A stretch of DNA of 64,000 bases from positions 558,001 through 622,000 of the forward strand of contig NZ_LT977071.1 in the NCBI RefSeq assembly GCF_900250075.1. The letters run 5' to 3'. Below, in pieces: positions 26,048-33,683 of the stretch. The stretch's first letter is position 1. Every line of letters starts with the position of its first letter. The stretch is from Cupriavidus taiwanensis (lineage in GTDB: Bacteria > Pseudomonadota > Gammaproteobacteria > Burkholderiales > Burkholderiaceae). Under the pieces are notes generated by a model, which saw nothing but the letters and a program-made list of their open reading frames with translations, ran no database searches and was not told the origin of the DNA. Made by a program: the position numbers and the translations under genes.

Positions 26048-26061
26048 CTCGTGCAACCGGC

Positions 26062-26901
26062 TTATTGCGGCAGCACTTCCACCGTCACCGCATAGACGGC
26101 GCGGCGCGACCTGGCCTGCTTGAAGGTGGTCTTGTCGTCCTTGACCTCGGCTTCCATCCAGTACATGCCCGCGGCCGGCCACTTGACGCTGAACTTGCCG
26201 TCGGCGTCGGTGGTGGCGCTGAATTCCTGCAGCTGGTCGCGGTAGCGGATGCCGCCCGGCACCACCGCCACCTTCAGGTTGCTGGCGGGCTTGCCGTCGA
26301 GCAGCAGGCGGAAGCTGGCGGTGTCGCCGGCGACCAGGTCGTTCGGGTGCGTGATCGGCGCCAGCTCCAGGCCGCGGCCGACGGTGCGCAGGCCCTTGTC
26401 GCTGGGCTTGCCGGCGGTGACGAAGGATTCGATGCGGCCCTCGGCCTGCGTGACCTGCAGGTCCTGCGCGTTGGCCGGGACTTCCCTGGCGAAGTTCTCG
26501 GCGCTGCCGCGCCAGCGCTTGGCCTGGCCGTCGATCTTGTAGCTGGCGAACAGGCCGTTGTTGACCACCGCCACGCGGTACGTGCCGGGCTGGGTCAGGT
26601 GCAGGTCGAAGGTGCTGCGGTACTTGCCGGTGGCCGCGTTCTCGGCCTTGACGGCGCTGCCGTCGGGGGCGGTCACCTGCAGGTTGTCGAGCCGCATCGG
26701 CACGTGCTCGAAGTAGAACAGGTCGTTGGAGACTGCGGCGTCGACGGTCACCCACGGATCGCTGCCGGACAGCACGGTCGCCGACGGCAGCAGCCACTGG
26801 CGGTGCGCGTGCGCGGCCAGCGGCGCGAGCGCGGCCAGCGCCAGGACAGCGGCGCGCACTGCCAGGCGGGAAGATGCGGCGGACATCAGGGAAGGTTTCA
26901 T
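26062..26901 (-). CDS. DUF4198 domain periplasmic protein
   Basis: The 279-residue exported protein has a signal peptide ending LAPLAAHA-HR. The mature sequence opens HRQWLLPSATVLSGSDPWVTVDAA, a typical DUF4198 start in which the first His would become the N-terminus after cleavage. Two Ig-like beta domains follow, the second around 190-279 (GKPASNLKVAVVPGG, DADGKFSVKWPAAGMYWMEA). DUF4198 proteins often accompany metal uptake systems. Here it is fourth from the distal end of a Fur-linked PepSY/DUF2271/ApbE cluster, with 18 bp and 14 bp spacers, so a metal- or redox-related periplasmic role is likely. An N-terminal His could help bind metal. Confidence 0.82.
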   Translation of the reverse strand: MKPSLMSAASSRLAVRAAVLALAALAPLAAHAHRQWLLPSATVLSGSDPWVTVDAAVSNDLFYFEHVPMRLDNLQVTAPDGSAVKAENAATGKYRSTFDLHLTQPGTYRVAVVNNGLFASYKIDGQAKRWRGSAENFAREVPANAQDLQVTQAEGRIESFVTAGKPSDKGLRTVGRGLELAPITHPNDLVAGDTASFRLLLDGKPASNLKVAVVPGGIRYRDQLQEFSATTDADGKFSVKWPAAGMYWMEAEVKDDKTTFKQARSRRAVYAVTVEVLPQ

Positions 26902-26919
26902 GGTCGGGCTCCGGGAAGG

Positions 26920-27444
26920 TTAAGGCTTCAGGTCGACGGTGACGCCGCCGAGTTCGTGTTCGCCCTTGGCGCGGGCGGTCTGTGCCGATTGCGGCGGCCA
27001 CGTGAACGGCACGCGCAGCAGCTCGCGCCCGCCGACTTCACGCGCGGCCTCCACCACCAGCTGGTAGTTGCCCGCGGGCAGCTTGCCCAGCGGGGCCTTG
27101 CCGTCGCTGAAGCTGACGCTGTGCTCGCCCGGCGCGCGCGTGGCGCCGGAGATGCCGTCGGCCGGCATGTGCAGGTCGCGGCCGGCCTTGCGCCACCACT
27201 GGCGCATGTCCTTGAGCCACTTGGTGCCCTCGCCGTCCTTGAGCTTGCCGTCGTACCAGACCGCCAGCGTCTGCACCGGGCTCTGGTCGGCGCGCTCGAC
27301 CCACAGCGCCACATAGGGCCGGTGGTATTCGGCCACGCTCAGGCGCGGGATATCGACCTTGACGTTCAGGTCCGCGGCCAGCGCGGGGCCGGCCAGCGGC
27401 ACGGCGGCCATGCCGGTCAGGGAGACGGAGAGCAGTCGGCGCAT
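26920..27444 (-). CDS. DUF2271 periplasmic protein, predicted FMN carrier
   Basis: The 174-residue protein has a signal peptide cleaved near GPALA-AD. The mature part is a compact beta-rich DUF2271 domain. Residues 96-102 read DGISGAT, which matches the motif ApbE modifies in NqrC/RnfG-type FMN proteins (D-x-x-S-G-A-T); Thr102 (codon 27139-27141) would carry FMN in phosphoester linkage. ApbE is encoded two genes downstream. I therefore infer a periplasmic flavoprotein that accepts electrons across the membrane. The first part of the evidence is seen; flavinylation is inference. Confidence 0.82.
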   Translation of the reverse strand: MRRLLSVSLTGMAAVPLAGPALAADLNVKVDIPRLSVAEYHRPYVALWVERADQSPVQTLAVWYDGKLKDGEGTKWLKDMRQWWRKAGRDLHMPADGISGATRAPGEHSVSFSDGKAPLGKLPAGNYQLVVEAAREVGGRELLRVPFTWPPQSAQTARAKGEHELGGVTVDLKP

Positions 27445-27500
27445 ATCGGAGAAACCTCGTCAGTGAGATGCAGGAAGAAGATCGGCGCGAGCGCGACCGA

Positions 27501-28157
27501 TCAGTGGATAAACAGGATCGCCAGCAGCACCGGCACTACCAGCCCCAGCCCCACCAGCGGCCAGGTCGCCACGCGCCCGCCGGCATGCAGCTTGAGCAGG
27601 AACAGGCCGGTCACGCAGAACACCAGGCACGCCAGCGCGAACGCGTCCAGGAACAGGCTCCACGCCGCGCCGGTGTTGCGGCCCTTGTGCAGGTCGTTCA
27701 GGTACGAGATGGCCCCGCGCGAGGTGCTCTCGTACTGCGCCTCACCGCTGTCGAGGGCGATGCTGACCCAGGCGTCGCCGCCCGGGCGCGGCAGCGCCAC
27801 GTAGATTTCATCGGCGGACCATTCCGCCTCGCGCCCGCTGGCGTCGATATCCAGCGCCTGCGCCAGCCAGTCGGCCAGCACCGCCGGCACCGGCGCCCTG
27901 GTCTCGCTTGCCTGGGCGGTCTCAGCCGGGGCCGCGCTCCGGACCTGTTCGAGCACGCGCATGGGCAGCGTCGCGTGACGGGTCTGCACTGCGGGCCTGG
28001 CCTCGATCTGGCCCGCGTGGTTCAGCGTGAAGCCGGTGACCGCGAACAGCATCATCCCGACCAGGCAGATCGCGGAACTGATCCAGTGCCACTGATGGAG
28101 ATGCTTGAGCCAGAAGGCGCGGCGCTGCTGGCCGGCGGCCGGCTGGGTGTCGGTCAT
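27501..28157 (-). CDS. PepSY-associated transmembrane protein
   Basis: This inner-membrane protein of 218 residues has one N-terminal membrane helix (WISSAICLVGMMLFAVTGFTLNHA), a periplasmic PepSY-like domain (about 70-150) and two C-terminal helices. His-rich stretches HLHQWHW (19-25) and NDLHKGRNTG near the membrane surface are typical of PepSY_TM proteins such as PiuB and may hold haem or metal. It is the first gene of the cluster leading to DUF2271, DUF4198, ApbE and the flavoreductase, with a Fur box 72 bp upstream. It probably relays electrons across the membrane to the flavinylated periplasmic protein. Confidence 0.85.
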   Translation of the reverse strand: MTDTQPAAGQQRRAFWLKHLHQWHWISSAICLVGMMLFAVTGFTLNHAGQIEARPAVQTRHATLPMRVLEQVRSAAPAETAQASETRAPVPAVLADWLAQALDIDASGREAEWSADEIYVALPRPGGDAWVSIALDSGEAQYESTSRGAISYLNDLHKGRNTGAAWSLFLDAFALACLVFCVTGLFLLKLHAGGRVATWPLVGLGLVVPVLLAILFIH

Positions 28158-28190
28158 TGCGGTGGATGGGCGGCGCTGGCCGCCAAAGGC

Positions 28191-28212
28191 ATTGTGACAT
28201 TTAAGTCACAAT
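28191..28212. promoter_or_regulatory. 8-bp inverted repeat in the PepSY leader
   Basis: The arms ATTGTGAC and GTCACAAT are separated by ATTTAA, 34 bp before the PepSY start. It resembles a CRP site (TGTGA/TCACA) but the spacing is 8 rather than 6, so the cognate regulator is unknown. Confidence 0.45.
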
Positions 28213-28228
28213 AAGATCAAAAACAAAA

Positions 28229-28243
28229 GGATAATCGTTCTCA
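28229..28243 (-). promoter_or_regulatory. Fur box of the PepSY-DUF2271-DUF4198-ApbE-flavoreductase operon
   Basis: On the minus strand the site reads TGAGAACGATTATCC, a good 7-1-7 Fur match within a locally AT-rich stretch. It lies 72 bp before the PepSY start and so predicts iron repression of the five-gene cluster. Confidence 0.7.
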
Positions 28244-28373
28244 TTTGAATTCGCAACGAGACGTCGGTCGCGACTGTTTACAGTCCGTTACAGCCCCCGG
28301 CTGAGGCACCGGGCTCGCAAATACTTACGATACGACTCGCACGTAACTCGTTTACCCCAATGCCCATTAACTT

Positions 28374-28387
28374 GCGGTGCGTACCGC
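28374..28387. promoter_or_regulatory. Short inverted repeat before TetR gene
   Basis: GCGGT-GCGT-ACCGC lies 21 bp before the preferred TetR start. Position and symmetry fit an autoregulatory TetR operator, but the arms are short. Confidence 0.35.
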
Positions 28388-28407
28388 TTGTAAATAGAAT
28401 GCGCTGC

Positions 28408-29094
28408 ATGATGAAAAAGTTTGCTGCTATCTCTTTGACCCAAGAGGCCGCAAATGCGTCCTCCCAGGCGAAGCGCCCACGTCGAACGCAGGCCGAACGC
28501 GTCGCGGAATCTGATCGCCGCCTCCTGGAAGCGGCAACCCGCCTGGTCGCCGAGCGTGGCTACACCCATACAACGCTCGAGGCCACAGGCATTGAAGCGG
28601 GCTATAGCCGAGGCCTGGTACAGCACCGCTTCGGTACCAAAGACGGTCTGCTCGAAGAGCTCATCAAGCACATCGCAGACACCCACCGCGAGCGCTTGCT
28701 GGCGCGCATGCGCGGGCTCAGGGGTCTGGATGCCATCTTTTGCGAAATCGACTGCTATCTGGAAGGCATGGACAACCCGTCCGTCAATTCCCGCGCGTTC
28801 TTTGTGCTGATGCTCGAATCCATCGGGCCGGCGCCACATATCCGACCGACTTTCGCAGCCATCAGTGCACGCTGGCACCGCGCTATCACGCGGCACATCG
28901 AAGCCGGCCAGCGAGCCGGCGAGATTCGCCCTGACATCGACGCAGCAAATGAAGCGCAGTTGCTGATCGCCACCGTACGCGGTCTGCGCACGCAATCCAT
29001 GCTGAGTCCGACGACCAGCAATGTCGCGGTCGCCATCCAGGCGCTGAAGAACAGCCTGAGCGCCCGGCTGCGCGTGCCACTACAACAAGACTAG
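28408..29094 (+). CDS. TetR family regulator
   Basis: This is a 228-residue regulator. The helix-turn-helix is at about 25-70 (RLLEAATRLVAERGYTHTTL, then GYSRGLVQHRFGTKDGLLEEL), followed by an all-helical ligand domain. The start is uncertain: ATG 28408 gives a normal short N-terminus, while ATG 28360 adds 16 residues and would run through a candidate operator. It precedes a Bug receptor gene by 117 bp on the same strand and may regulate it. Third codon positions are less GC-rich than in neighbouring genes, hinting at later acquisition. Confidence 0.85.
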   Translation: MMKKFAAISLTQEAANASSQAKRPRRTQAERVAESDRRLLEAATRLVAERGYTHTTLEATGIEAGYSRGLVQHRFGTKDGLLEELIKHIADTHRERLLARMRGLRGLDAIFCEIDCYLEGMDNPSVNSRAFFVLMLESIGPAPHIRPTFAAISARWHRAITRHIEAGQRAGEIRPDIDAANEAQLLIATVRGLRTQSMLSPTTSNVAVAIQALKNSLSARLRVPLQQD

Positions 29095-29211
29095 ATCCTA
29101 CCTTTTTGATTCCGCCCCAACGCCGGCGTTGCAACGCCCGGTGCGGCAGCGCTCGTCCTGAGGCCGCCGGCGAGCCGGCGCCGCGAAATTCATATCAGAA
29201 GGAGACAACCG

Positions 29212-30177
29212 GTGAAGGTCATCGCAACCATGCTGCTTGGGGCGGCAAGTTTGATTGCTTCGGCGACATCTGCACAGCCGGCTTATCCAGCCCGGCCGAT
29301 CCGTTTGATAGTAGGCTTCGCCGCCGGCAGCATCACTGACATCACGGCGCGGCAGATTGCCGTCGGAATGGGTAAAGAGCTGGGCCAGCCTGTCGTGGTG
29401 GACAACCGCACCGGCGCCGGCGGCAATATCGCCAGCGCCGAGCTGGCGCGGGCTCGCCCCGACGGCTACACGCTAATGGCGACTACACCCGGGCAGCTGG
29501 TGGTGAATCCGTTGACCCAGAAAGCCATCGGCTTCGACCCTGAGACCAGGTTCACGCTCATCAGCCTCGTCAATGAGGGTCCCTTCGTCTTGGTGGTGCC
29601 AGCAAATTCCAGATTCCAAAGCGTGCCGCAGCTGGTAGCGTGGGGCAAGACCAATGGGGGCAAGCTCACCTACGCCTCGGCCGGCATCGGCACAACCTCG
29701 CACATCGCTGCCGAGATGTTGCAGGTATTCGGCGGCATCAAGGCCGTGCATGTGCCCTATCGCGGAGGCTCGCAGGCGACCAACGACCTCATTGCGGGGC
29801 GTGTCGATTTCATGGTCGACAGTCTCGGCTCCGTCGCGCAGCAAGTGCAGGCAGGTCAGATCCGGGTTCTGGCAACGGGTGGCGCCAGCCGCCTGCCTCA
29901 GTTTCCGGACATACCGACGCTATCGGAAACGTACCCGGACTTCATCGCTTCGTCCTGGCTAGGCGTGACAGGGCCGCCAGGTCTTGCGCCGGCTGTCGTC
30001 ACCGCCCTGGCCAGGGCGGTCGAACGCAGCGCACGCGATCCACATTTCGTGGCAAGCCTCGAGCAGCGCGGCGGCCGTGTCGCCAAGCCGGGACCGGAGG
30101 CGTTCTCGGCGCTGGTGGACAAGGAACGCGCTCGCGTCGAGCGCACTATCCTGAGGGCGGGAATCACGCTTGAATGA
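29212..30177 (+). CDS. Bug/TctC-type tripartite tricarboxylate receptor
   Basis: This 321-residue periplasmic receptor starts at GTG 29212, behind AGAAGGAGACAACC. The signal peptide ends near ATSA-QP, followed by PIRLIVGFAAGSITDITARQ and VVVDNRTGAGGNIASAELA, the ligand loops of the family. It stands alone apart from the TetR gene upstream. No TctA/B or enzyme genes suggest the ligand. Its 3' end overlaps the opposing chrA gene by 14 nt. Confidence 0.9.
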   Translation: MKVIATMLLGAASLIASATSAQPAYPARPIRLIVGFAAGSITDITARQIAVGMGKELGQPVVVDNRTGAGGNIASAELARARPDGYTLMATTPGQLVVNPLTQKAIGFDPETRFTLISLVNEGPFVLVVPANSRFQSVPQLVAWGKTNGGKLTYASAGIGTTSHIAAEMLQVFGGIKAVHVPYRGGSQATNDLIAGRVDFMVDSLGSVAQQVQAGQIRVLATGGASRLPQFPDIPTLSETYPDFIASSWLGVTGPPGLAPAVVTALARAVERSARDPHFVASLEQRGGRVAKPGPEAFSALVDKERARVERTILRAGITLE

Positions 30178-31381
30178 GCCATCCCGCCACAGCCGCCACC
30201 ACCACCACCAGCCACGGCGGCAGCTTCCAGCGCATCAGCGCCACCAGTGCCAGCGCCACCAGCACGATGTCCAGCGGGCCCTGCACCGCGCTGGTCCACA
30301 CCGGATGCCATAGCGCCGCCAGCAGCAGCCCGACCACGCCGGCGTTGATGCCGGCCAGCGCCGCCTGGGCGCGCTGGTTGCGGCGCAGGCTTTCCCAGAA
30401 AGGCAGCGCGCCCAGCACCAGCAGCGCGCCGGGCAGGAAGATGGCAAGCGTGCACAGCAGTCCGCCGGCCAGGCCGGTGGGCGGGTTCTGCATGGCCGCT
30501 CCGAGGAACGCGGAGAAGGAAAACAGCGGCCCCGGCATCGCCTGTGCCGCGCCGTAGCCGGCCAGGAAGGCTTCCTTCCCGACCCAGCCAGGGGTCACCA
30601 CGGCCGCATCCAGCAGTGGCAAAACCACGTGTCCGCCGCCGAAGACCAGGGCGCCGGCGCGGTAAAAGGCATCGAACACCCGCACGGCCGGATCGGCGGC
30701 CCACTGCGCCAGCAGCGGCAGGCCGGCCAGCAGCGCGGCAAACAGCGCCAGCGCCAGCACGCCGCCGCGATGCGCCACCGGCAGGCGCAGCGGTTCATGC
30801 GCGCCGCCCAGCGCCGGTCGCAACAGGGCCATGCCGGCGACCGCGGCGGCGGCCATCAGGGCCACCTGCGCCCACGGCCCCGGCCACGCCAGCACGGTGC
30901 CGGCGGCCACCAGCATGATGGCGATGCGCACCGGACCGACGCACAGCGTCCGCGCCATGCCCCACACCGCCTGCGCCACCACCGCCACCGCCACCAGCTT
31001 GAGCCCGTGCAGCACGCCCGGCGCCGCCGCCATGCCGTAATGGGTCACCCCCAGCGCGAACACGATCATGGCCAGCGCCGACGGCAGCGTAAAGCCCACC
31101 CATGCCGCCAGCGCGCCGCCATAGCCGGCGCGCGCCAGCCCCAGCGCGATGCCGGTCTGGCTGCTGGCCGGTCCGGGCAGGCACTGGCACAGCGCAACCA
31201 CATCGGCATAGGCGGCCTCGCTGAGCCAGCCGCGCCGGCGCACCAGTTCCTCGCGGAAAAACGCCAGGTGGGCCACCGGGCCGCCGAACGAGGTCAGGCC
31301 GAGCCGCAGGAAGATCAGGAACACGGCTAGCGGCCCGTCGTGGCCGCGGGTGTCGTCGGAGGGGCTGGGCAAGGAAGCCAT
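30164..31381 (-). CDS. chrA: Chromate transporter, long-chain ChrA
   Basis: This inner-membrane transporter of the CHR family exports chromate driven by the proton gradient. The 405 residues form the duplicated two-domain version, each half beginning with a glycine-rich motif: LGLTSFGGPVAHLAFF near 30 and GALVFGGGHVVLPLL near 245. The conserved QCLPGPASSQTGIALG and QAMPGPLFSFSAFLG follow each. About ten hydrophobic segments are visible. No chrB or chrF regulator lies nearby, unlike plasmid resistance operons, so it may be a housekeeping paralogue, possibly with sulfate or other oxyanions as cargo. Confidence 0.87.
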   Translation of the reverse strand: MASLPSPSDDTRGHDGPLAVFLIFLRLGLTSFGGPVAHLAFFREELVRRRGWLSEAAYADVVALCQCLPGPASSQTGIALGLARAGYGGALAAWVGFTLPSALAMIVFALGVTHYGMAAAPGVLHGLKLVAVAVVAQAVWGMARTLCVGPVRIAIMLVAAGTVLAWPGPWAQVALMAAAAVAGMALLRPALGGAHEPLRLPVAHRGGVLALALFAALLAGLPLLAQWAADPAVRVFDAFYRAGALVFGGGHVVLPLLDAAVVTPGWVGKEAFLAGYGAAQAMPGPLFSFSAFLGAAMQNPPTGLAGGLLCTLAIFLPGALLVLGALPFWESLRRNQRAQAALAGINAGVVGLLLAALWHPVWTSAVQGPLDIVLVALALVALMRWKLPPWLVVVVAAVAGWLIQA

Positions 31382-31745
31382 GGGGCGGTTCGGGCGCAAA
31401 CGGAAACGTGTGGAGGCAGGCGGAGGACAGCGCAGATTCTGACCGATTTTGCCGGTCCGGGGTGACAAAGCGACGGTGGCAGCACGCGCACTATGACGTA
31501 CGAGGTGAAGAAGCGTTGCATAGCGCACAGCGCCGATCCAAGCTCGTGAAACCAAACAACCACACTGCCTGTGTGGCGGCTCTACCTCAATCAAGTTACG
31601 CCCGTTTTGCGCCGTTATGCCGCAGACGCATGCGCCGTTGGCCCTTGTTTCCAGCAGGCGGTCAAGCGCGCCCACCGGCGTGGCACGGCGATGCGCATCA
31701 CCGATTACAAGCGTAAAGCGCAAAGAAGATGGAGGAGTGGAAGCG
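31382..31745. other. Divergent intergenic region (364 bp), chrA / chemotaxis receptor
   Basis: No credible gene is present. It contains a possible sigma-28 promoter at 31591-31618 for the chemotaxis receptor and, near the right edge, the ribosome site GGAGG (31731-31735). The chrA-proximal half shows nothing I can name. Confidence 0.5.
31591..31618 (+). promoter_or_regulatory. Possible sigma-28 (FliA) promoter of the chemotaxis receptor
   Basis: TCAAGTTA and GCCGTTAT resemble the flagellar consensus TAAAGTTT/GCCGATAA (6/8 each). The spacer is 12, one longer than the usual 11. The match suits a chemoreceptor gene starting 128 bp downstream. Confidence 0.45.
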
Positions 31746-33299
31746 ATGCTGCACAACCTGAGCCTGAAGAAAAAACTGCTGTTGCCGCTGGTGCTGAGCT
31801 GGGTCTGCCTGCTCGGCATCACGCTGTGGAACGCGTGGCACAGCCGCACGCTGCGCATGGACGAGCGCCGGCTCGACCTGGCCCATGTCACCGACACCGC
31901 GGTCTCGGTGGTGGCCGAGTACGAGGCGCTGGCCAAGGCCGGCAAGCTGCCCGCCGAGGAAGCGAAGCAGCAGGCGATCGAGCGCGTGCGCGCGATGCGC
32001 TTCGGCGCCGACGGCTATTTCACGCTGATGCGCTCCGACACCGTGGTGCTGATGCACCCGTTCAAGCCGGAGATGAACGGCAAGGCGATGGAGGGCATGA
32101 AGGACCCTAACGGCGTCTACCTGTTCCGCGACATCGCCGCGATCGGCAAGGGCCCGGGCAAGGGCTTCGTCGAATACCTGTGGCCCAAGCCGGGCGCCGA
32201 GGCGCCGCAGCCGAAGCTGAGCTACGTTGCCAACTTCCGTCCCTGGGACTGGAACTTCATCGCCGGGCTGTACCTCGATGACATCGAAGCGGCGTTCCGC
32301 CAGGAGCTGTGGAAGGCGCTGGGGCTGCTGCTGGCGGTGGGCGTGCTGATGTCGCTGGTGATGGTGCGGGTCGCGGCCAGCCTGCAGCGCCAGCTGGGCG
32401 GCGAGCCGGCCACCACCGCGCAGATCGCCGGGCGCATTGCCGAAGGCGACCTCGCCAGCCAGGTCGAGCTGCGCGCCGGCGACCAGCACAGCGTGCTCCA
32501 TGCCATGCACCGCATGCAGTCACGCCTGACCGGCGCGATCGGCAGCATCCGCGGCTCGGCCGATTCGATTGCCGGCGCGGCCAAGCAGATTGCAGCGGGC
32601 AATGCCGACCTGTCGCGCCGCAGCGAGGAGCAGGCCGCGTCGCTGCAGGAAACCGCCGCCAGCATGGAGCAGCTCACCAGCACCGTGCGCCAGAGCGCCG
32701 AGAACGCGCGCCAGGCCAGCCACCTGGCCGAGGGTGCGTCGGACATCGCCGTGCGCGGCGGGGCCATCGTCAGCCAGGTGGTGGACACCATGGGCGAGAT
32801 CAAGAGCGCCTCGGGCAAGGTGGTCGACATCATCGGCGTGATCGAGGGCATTGCCTTCCAGACCAATATCCTGGCGCTCAACGCGGCGGTCGAGGCGGCT
32901 CGCGCCGGCGACCAGGGCCGCGGCTTCGCGGTGGTGGCCGGCGAGGTGCGCACGCTGGCCCAGCGCAGCGCCACCGCGGCCAAGGAGATCAAGGCGCTGA
33001 TCGGCAACTCGGCACAGCGCGTGGAAGACGGCGCGGTGCTGGTGGAGAACGCCGGCAAGGCGATGGACGAGATCGTCGACGCGGTCAAGCGGGTGACCGA
33101 CCTGATGGGCGAAATGCGCGCCGCCACCGAGGAGCAGACCGGCGGCATCGAGCAGGTCAACCAGGCGGTGTCGCAGATGGACCAGATGGCGCAGCAGAAC
33201 GCCGCGCTGGTGGAACAGGCCGCCGCGGCCGCCGCGTCGCTGGAAGACCAGGCCGAGGCGCTGCACCGCGCCGTGGGCCAGTTCCGCCTGGCGGCCTGA
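31746..33299 (+). CDS. Methyl-accepting chemotaxis protein with Cache sensor
   Basis: This 517-residue receptor starts at ATG 31746 behind GGAGG. It has TM1 ([18 protein letters not shown]), a periplasmic single-Cache domain (about 40-190, with [20 protein letters not shown] and [13 protein letters not shown]), TM2 ([17 protein letters not shown]), a HAMP region and the cytoplasmic signalling hairpin. The strongly conserved tip is [21 protein letters not shown], followed by methylation helices. The final residues are LAA with no CheR-tether pentapeptide. Cache domains of this type usually sense small carboxylates. A possible FliA promoter lies upstream. Confidence 0.92.
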   Translation: MLHNLSLKKKLLLPLVLSWVCLLGITLWNAWHSRTLRMDERRLDLAHVTDTAVSVVAEYEALAKAGKLPAEEAKQQAIERVRAMRFGADGYFTLMRSDTVVLMHPFKPEMNGKAMEGMKDPNGVYLFRDIAAIGKGPGKGFVEYLWPKPGAEAPQPKLSYVANFRPWDWNFIAGLYLDDIEAAFRQELWKALGLLLAVGVLMSLVMVRVAASLQRQLGGEPATTAQIAGRIAEGDLASQVELRAGDQHSVLHAMHRMQSRLTGAIGSIRGSADSIAGAAKQIAAGNADLSRRSEEQAASLQETAASMEQLTSTVRQSAENARQASHLAEGASDIAVRGGAIVSQVVDTMGEIKSASGKVVDIIGVIEGIAFQTNILALNAAVEAARAGDQGRGFAVVAGEVRTLAQRSATAAKEIKALIGNSAQRVEDGAVLVENAGKAMDEIVDAVKRVTDLMGEMRAATEEQTGGIEQVNQAVSQMDQMAQQNAALVEQAAAAAASLEDQAEALHRAVGQFRLAA

Positions 33300-33431
33300 G
33301 CACGCCCCACTCCCCCCTGCGCGCGCCTTCCGCCCGGCGTGCCTGCGTGTATGATGAAGCGAAGCCGGCCGCACAGGCGGCCGGCTCAGTGCATCAGACC
33401 GTTACCGCAGACCCACTGACAGGAGCGCACC

Positions 33432-33683
33432 ATGATGGCATTCATTGGCACCGTGTTCGTTGGCCTTATCGTCGGCCTGATCGCCAGGGCGGTAAAGCCC
33501 GGCGACGACAAGCTGGGCTGGATCATGACCATCATCCTGGGCATCCTGGGCTCGGTGGTCGCGGGCTACGTCGGCCGCGCGCTGGGCTGGTACCAGCCTG
33601 GCGAACCCGCGGGCTGGGTCGCCTCGGTGCTCGGCGCGATCGTGCTGCTGGTGATCTACGGCATGGTGCGCCGCAAGGCCTGA
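33432..33683 (+). CDS. GlsB/YeaQ/YmgE family small membrane protein
   Basis: The 83-residue protein has three hydrophobic segments and the family pattern FIGTVFVGLIVGLIARAVKPGDD, GWIMTIILGILGSVVAGYVG and SVLGAIVLLVIYGMV. This transglycosylase-associated (TAG) family is linked to stress, although its biochemistry is unknown. AGGAGCGCACC precedes ATG 33432. Its 3' end overlaps the end of the opposing PBP gene by 28 nt. Confidence 0.88.
   Translation: MMAFIGTVFVGLIVGLIARAVKPGDDKLGWIMTIILGILGSVVAGYVGRALGWYQPGEPAGWVASVLGAIVLLVIYGMVRRKA

Noticed and set aside
28193..28210. CRP site TGTGA/TCACA before the PepSY gene
   Set aside because: The spacer is 8 bp, while CRP requires 6. Kept only as an unassigned inverted repeat.
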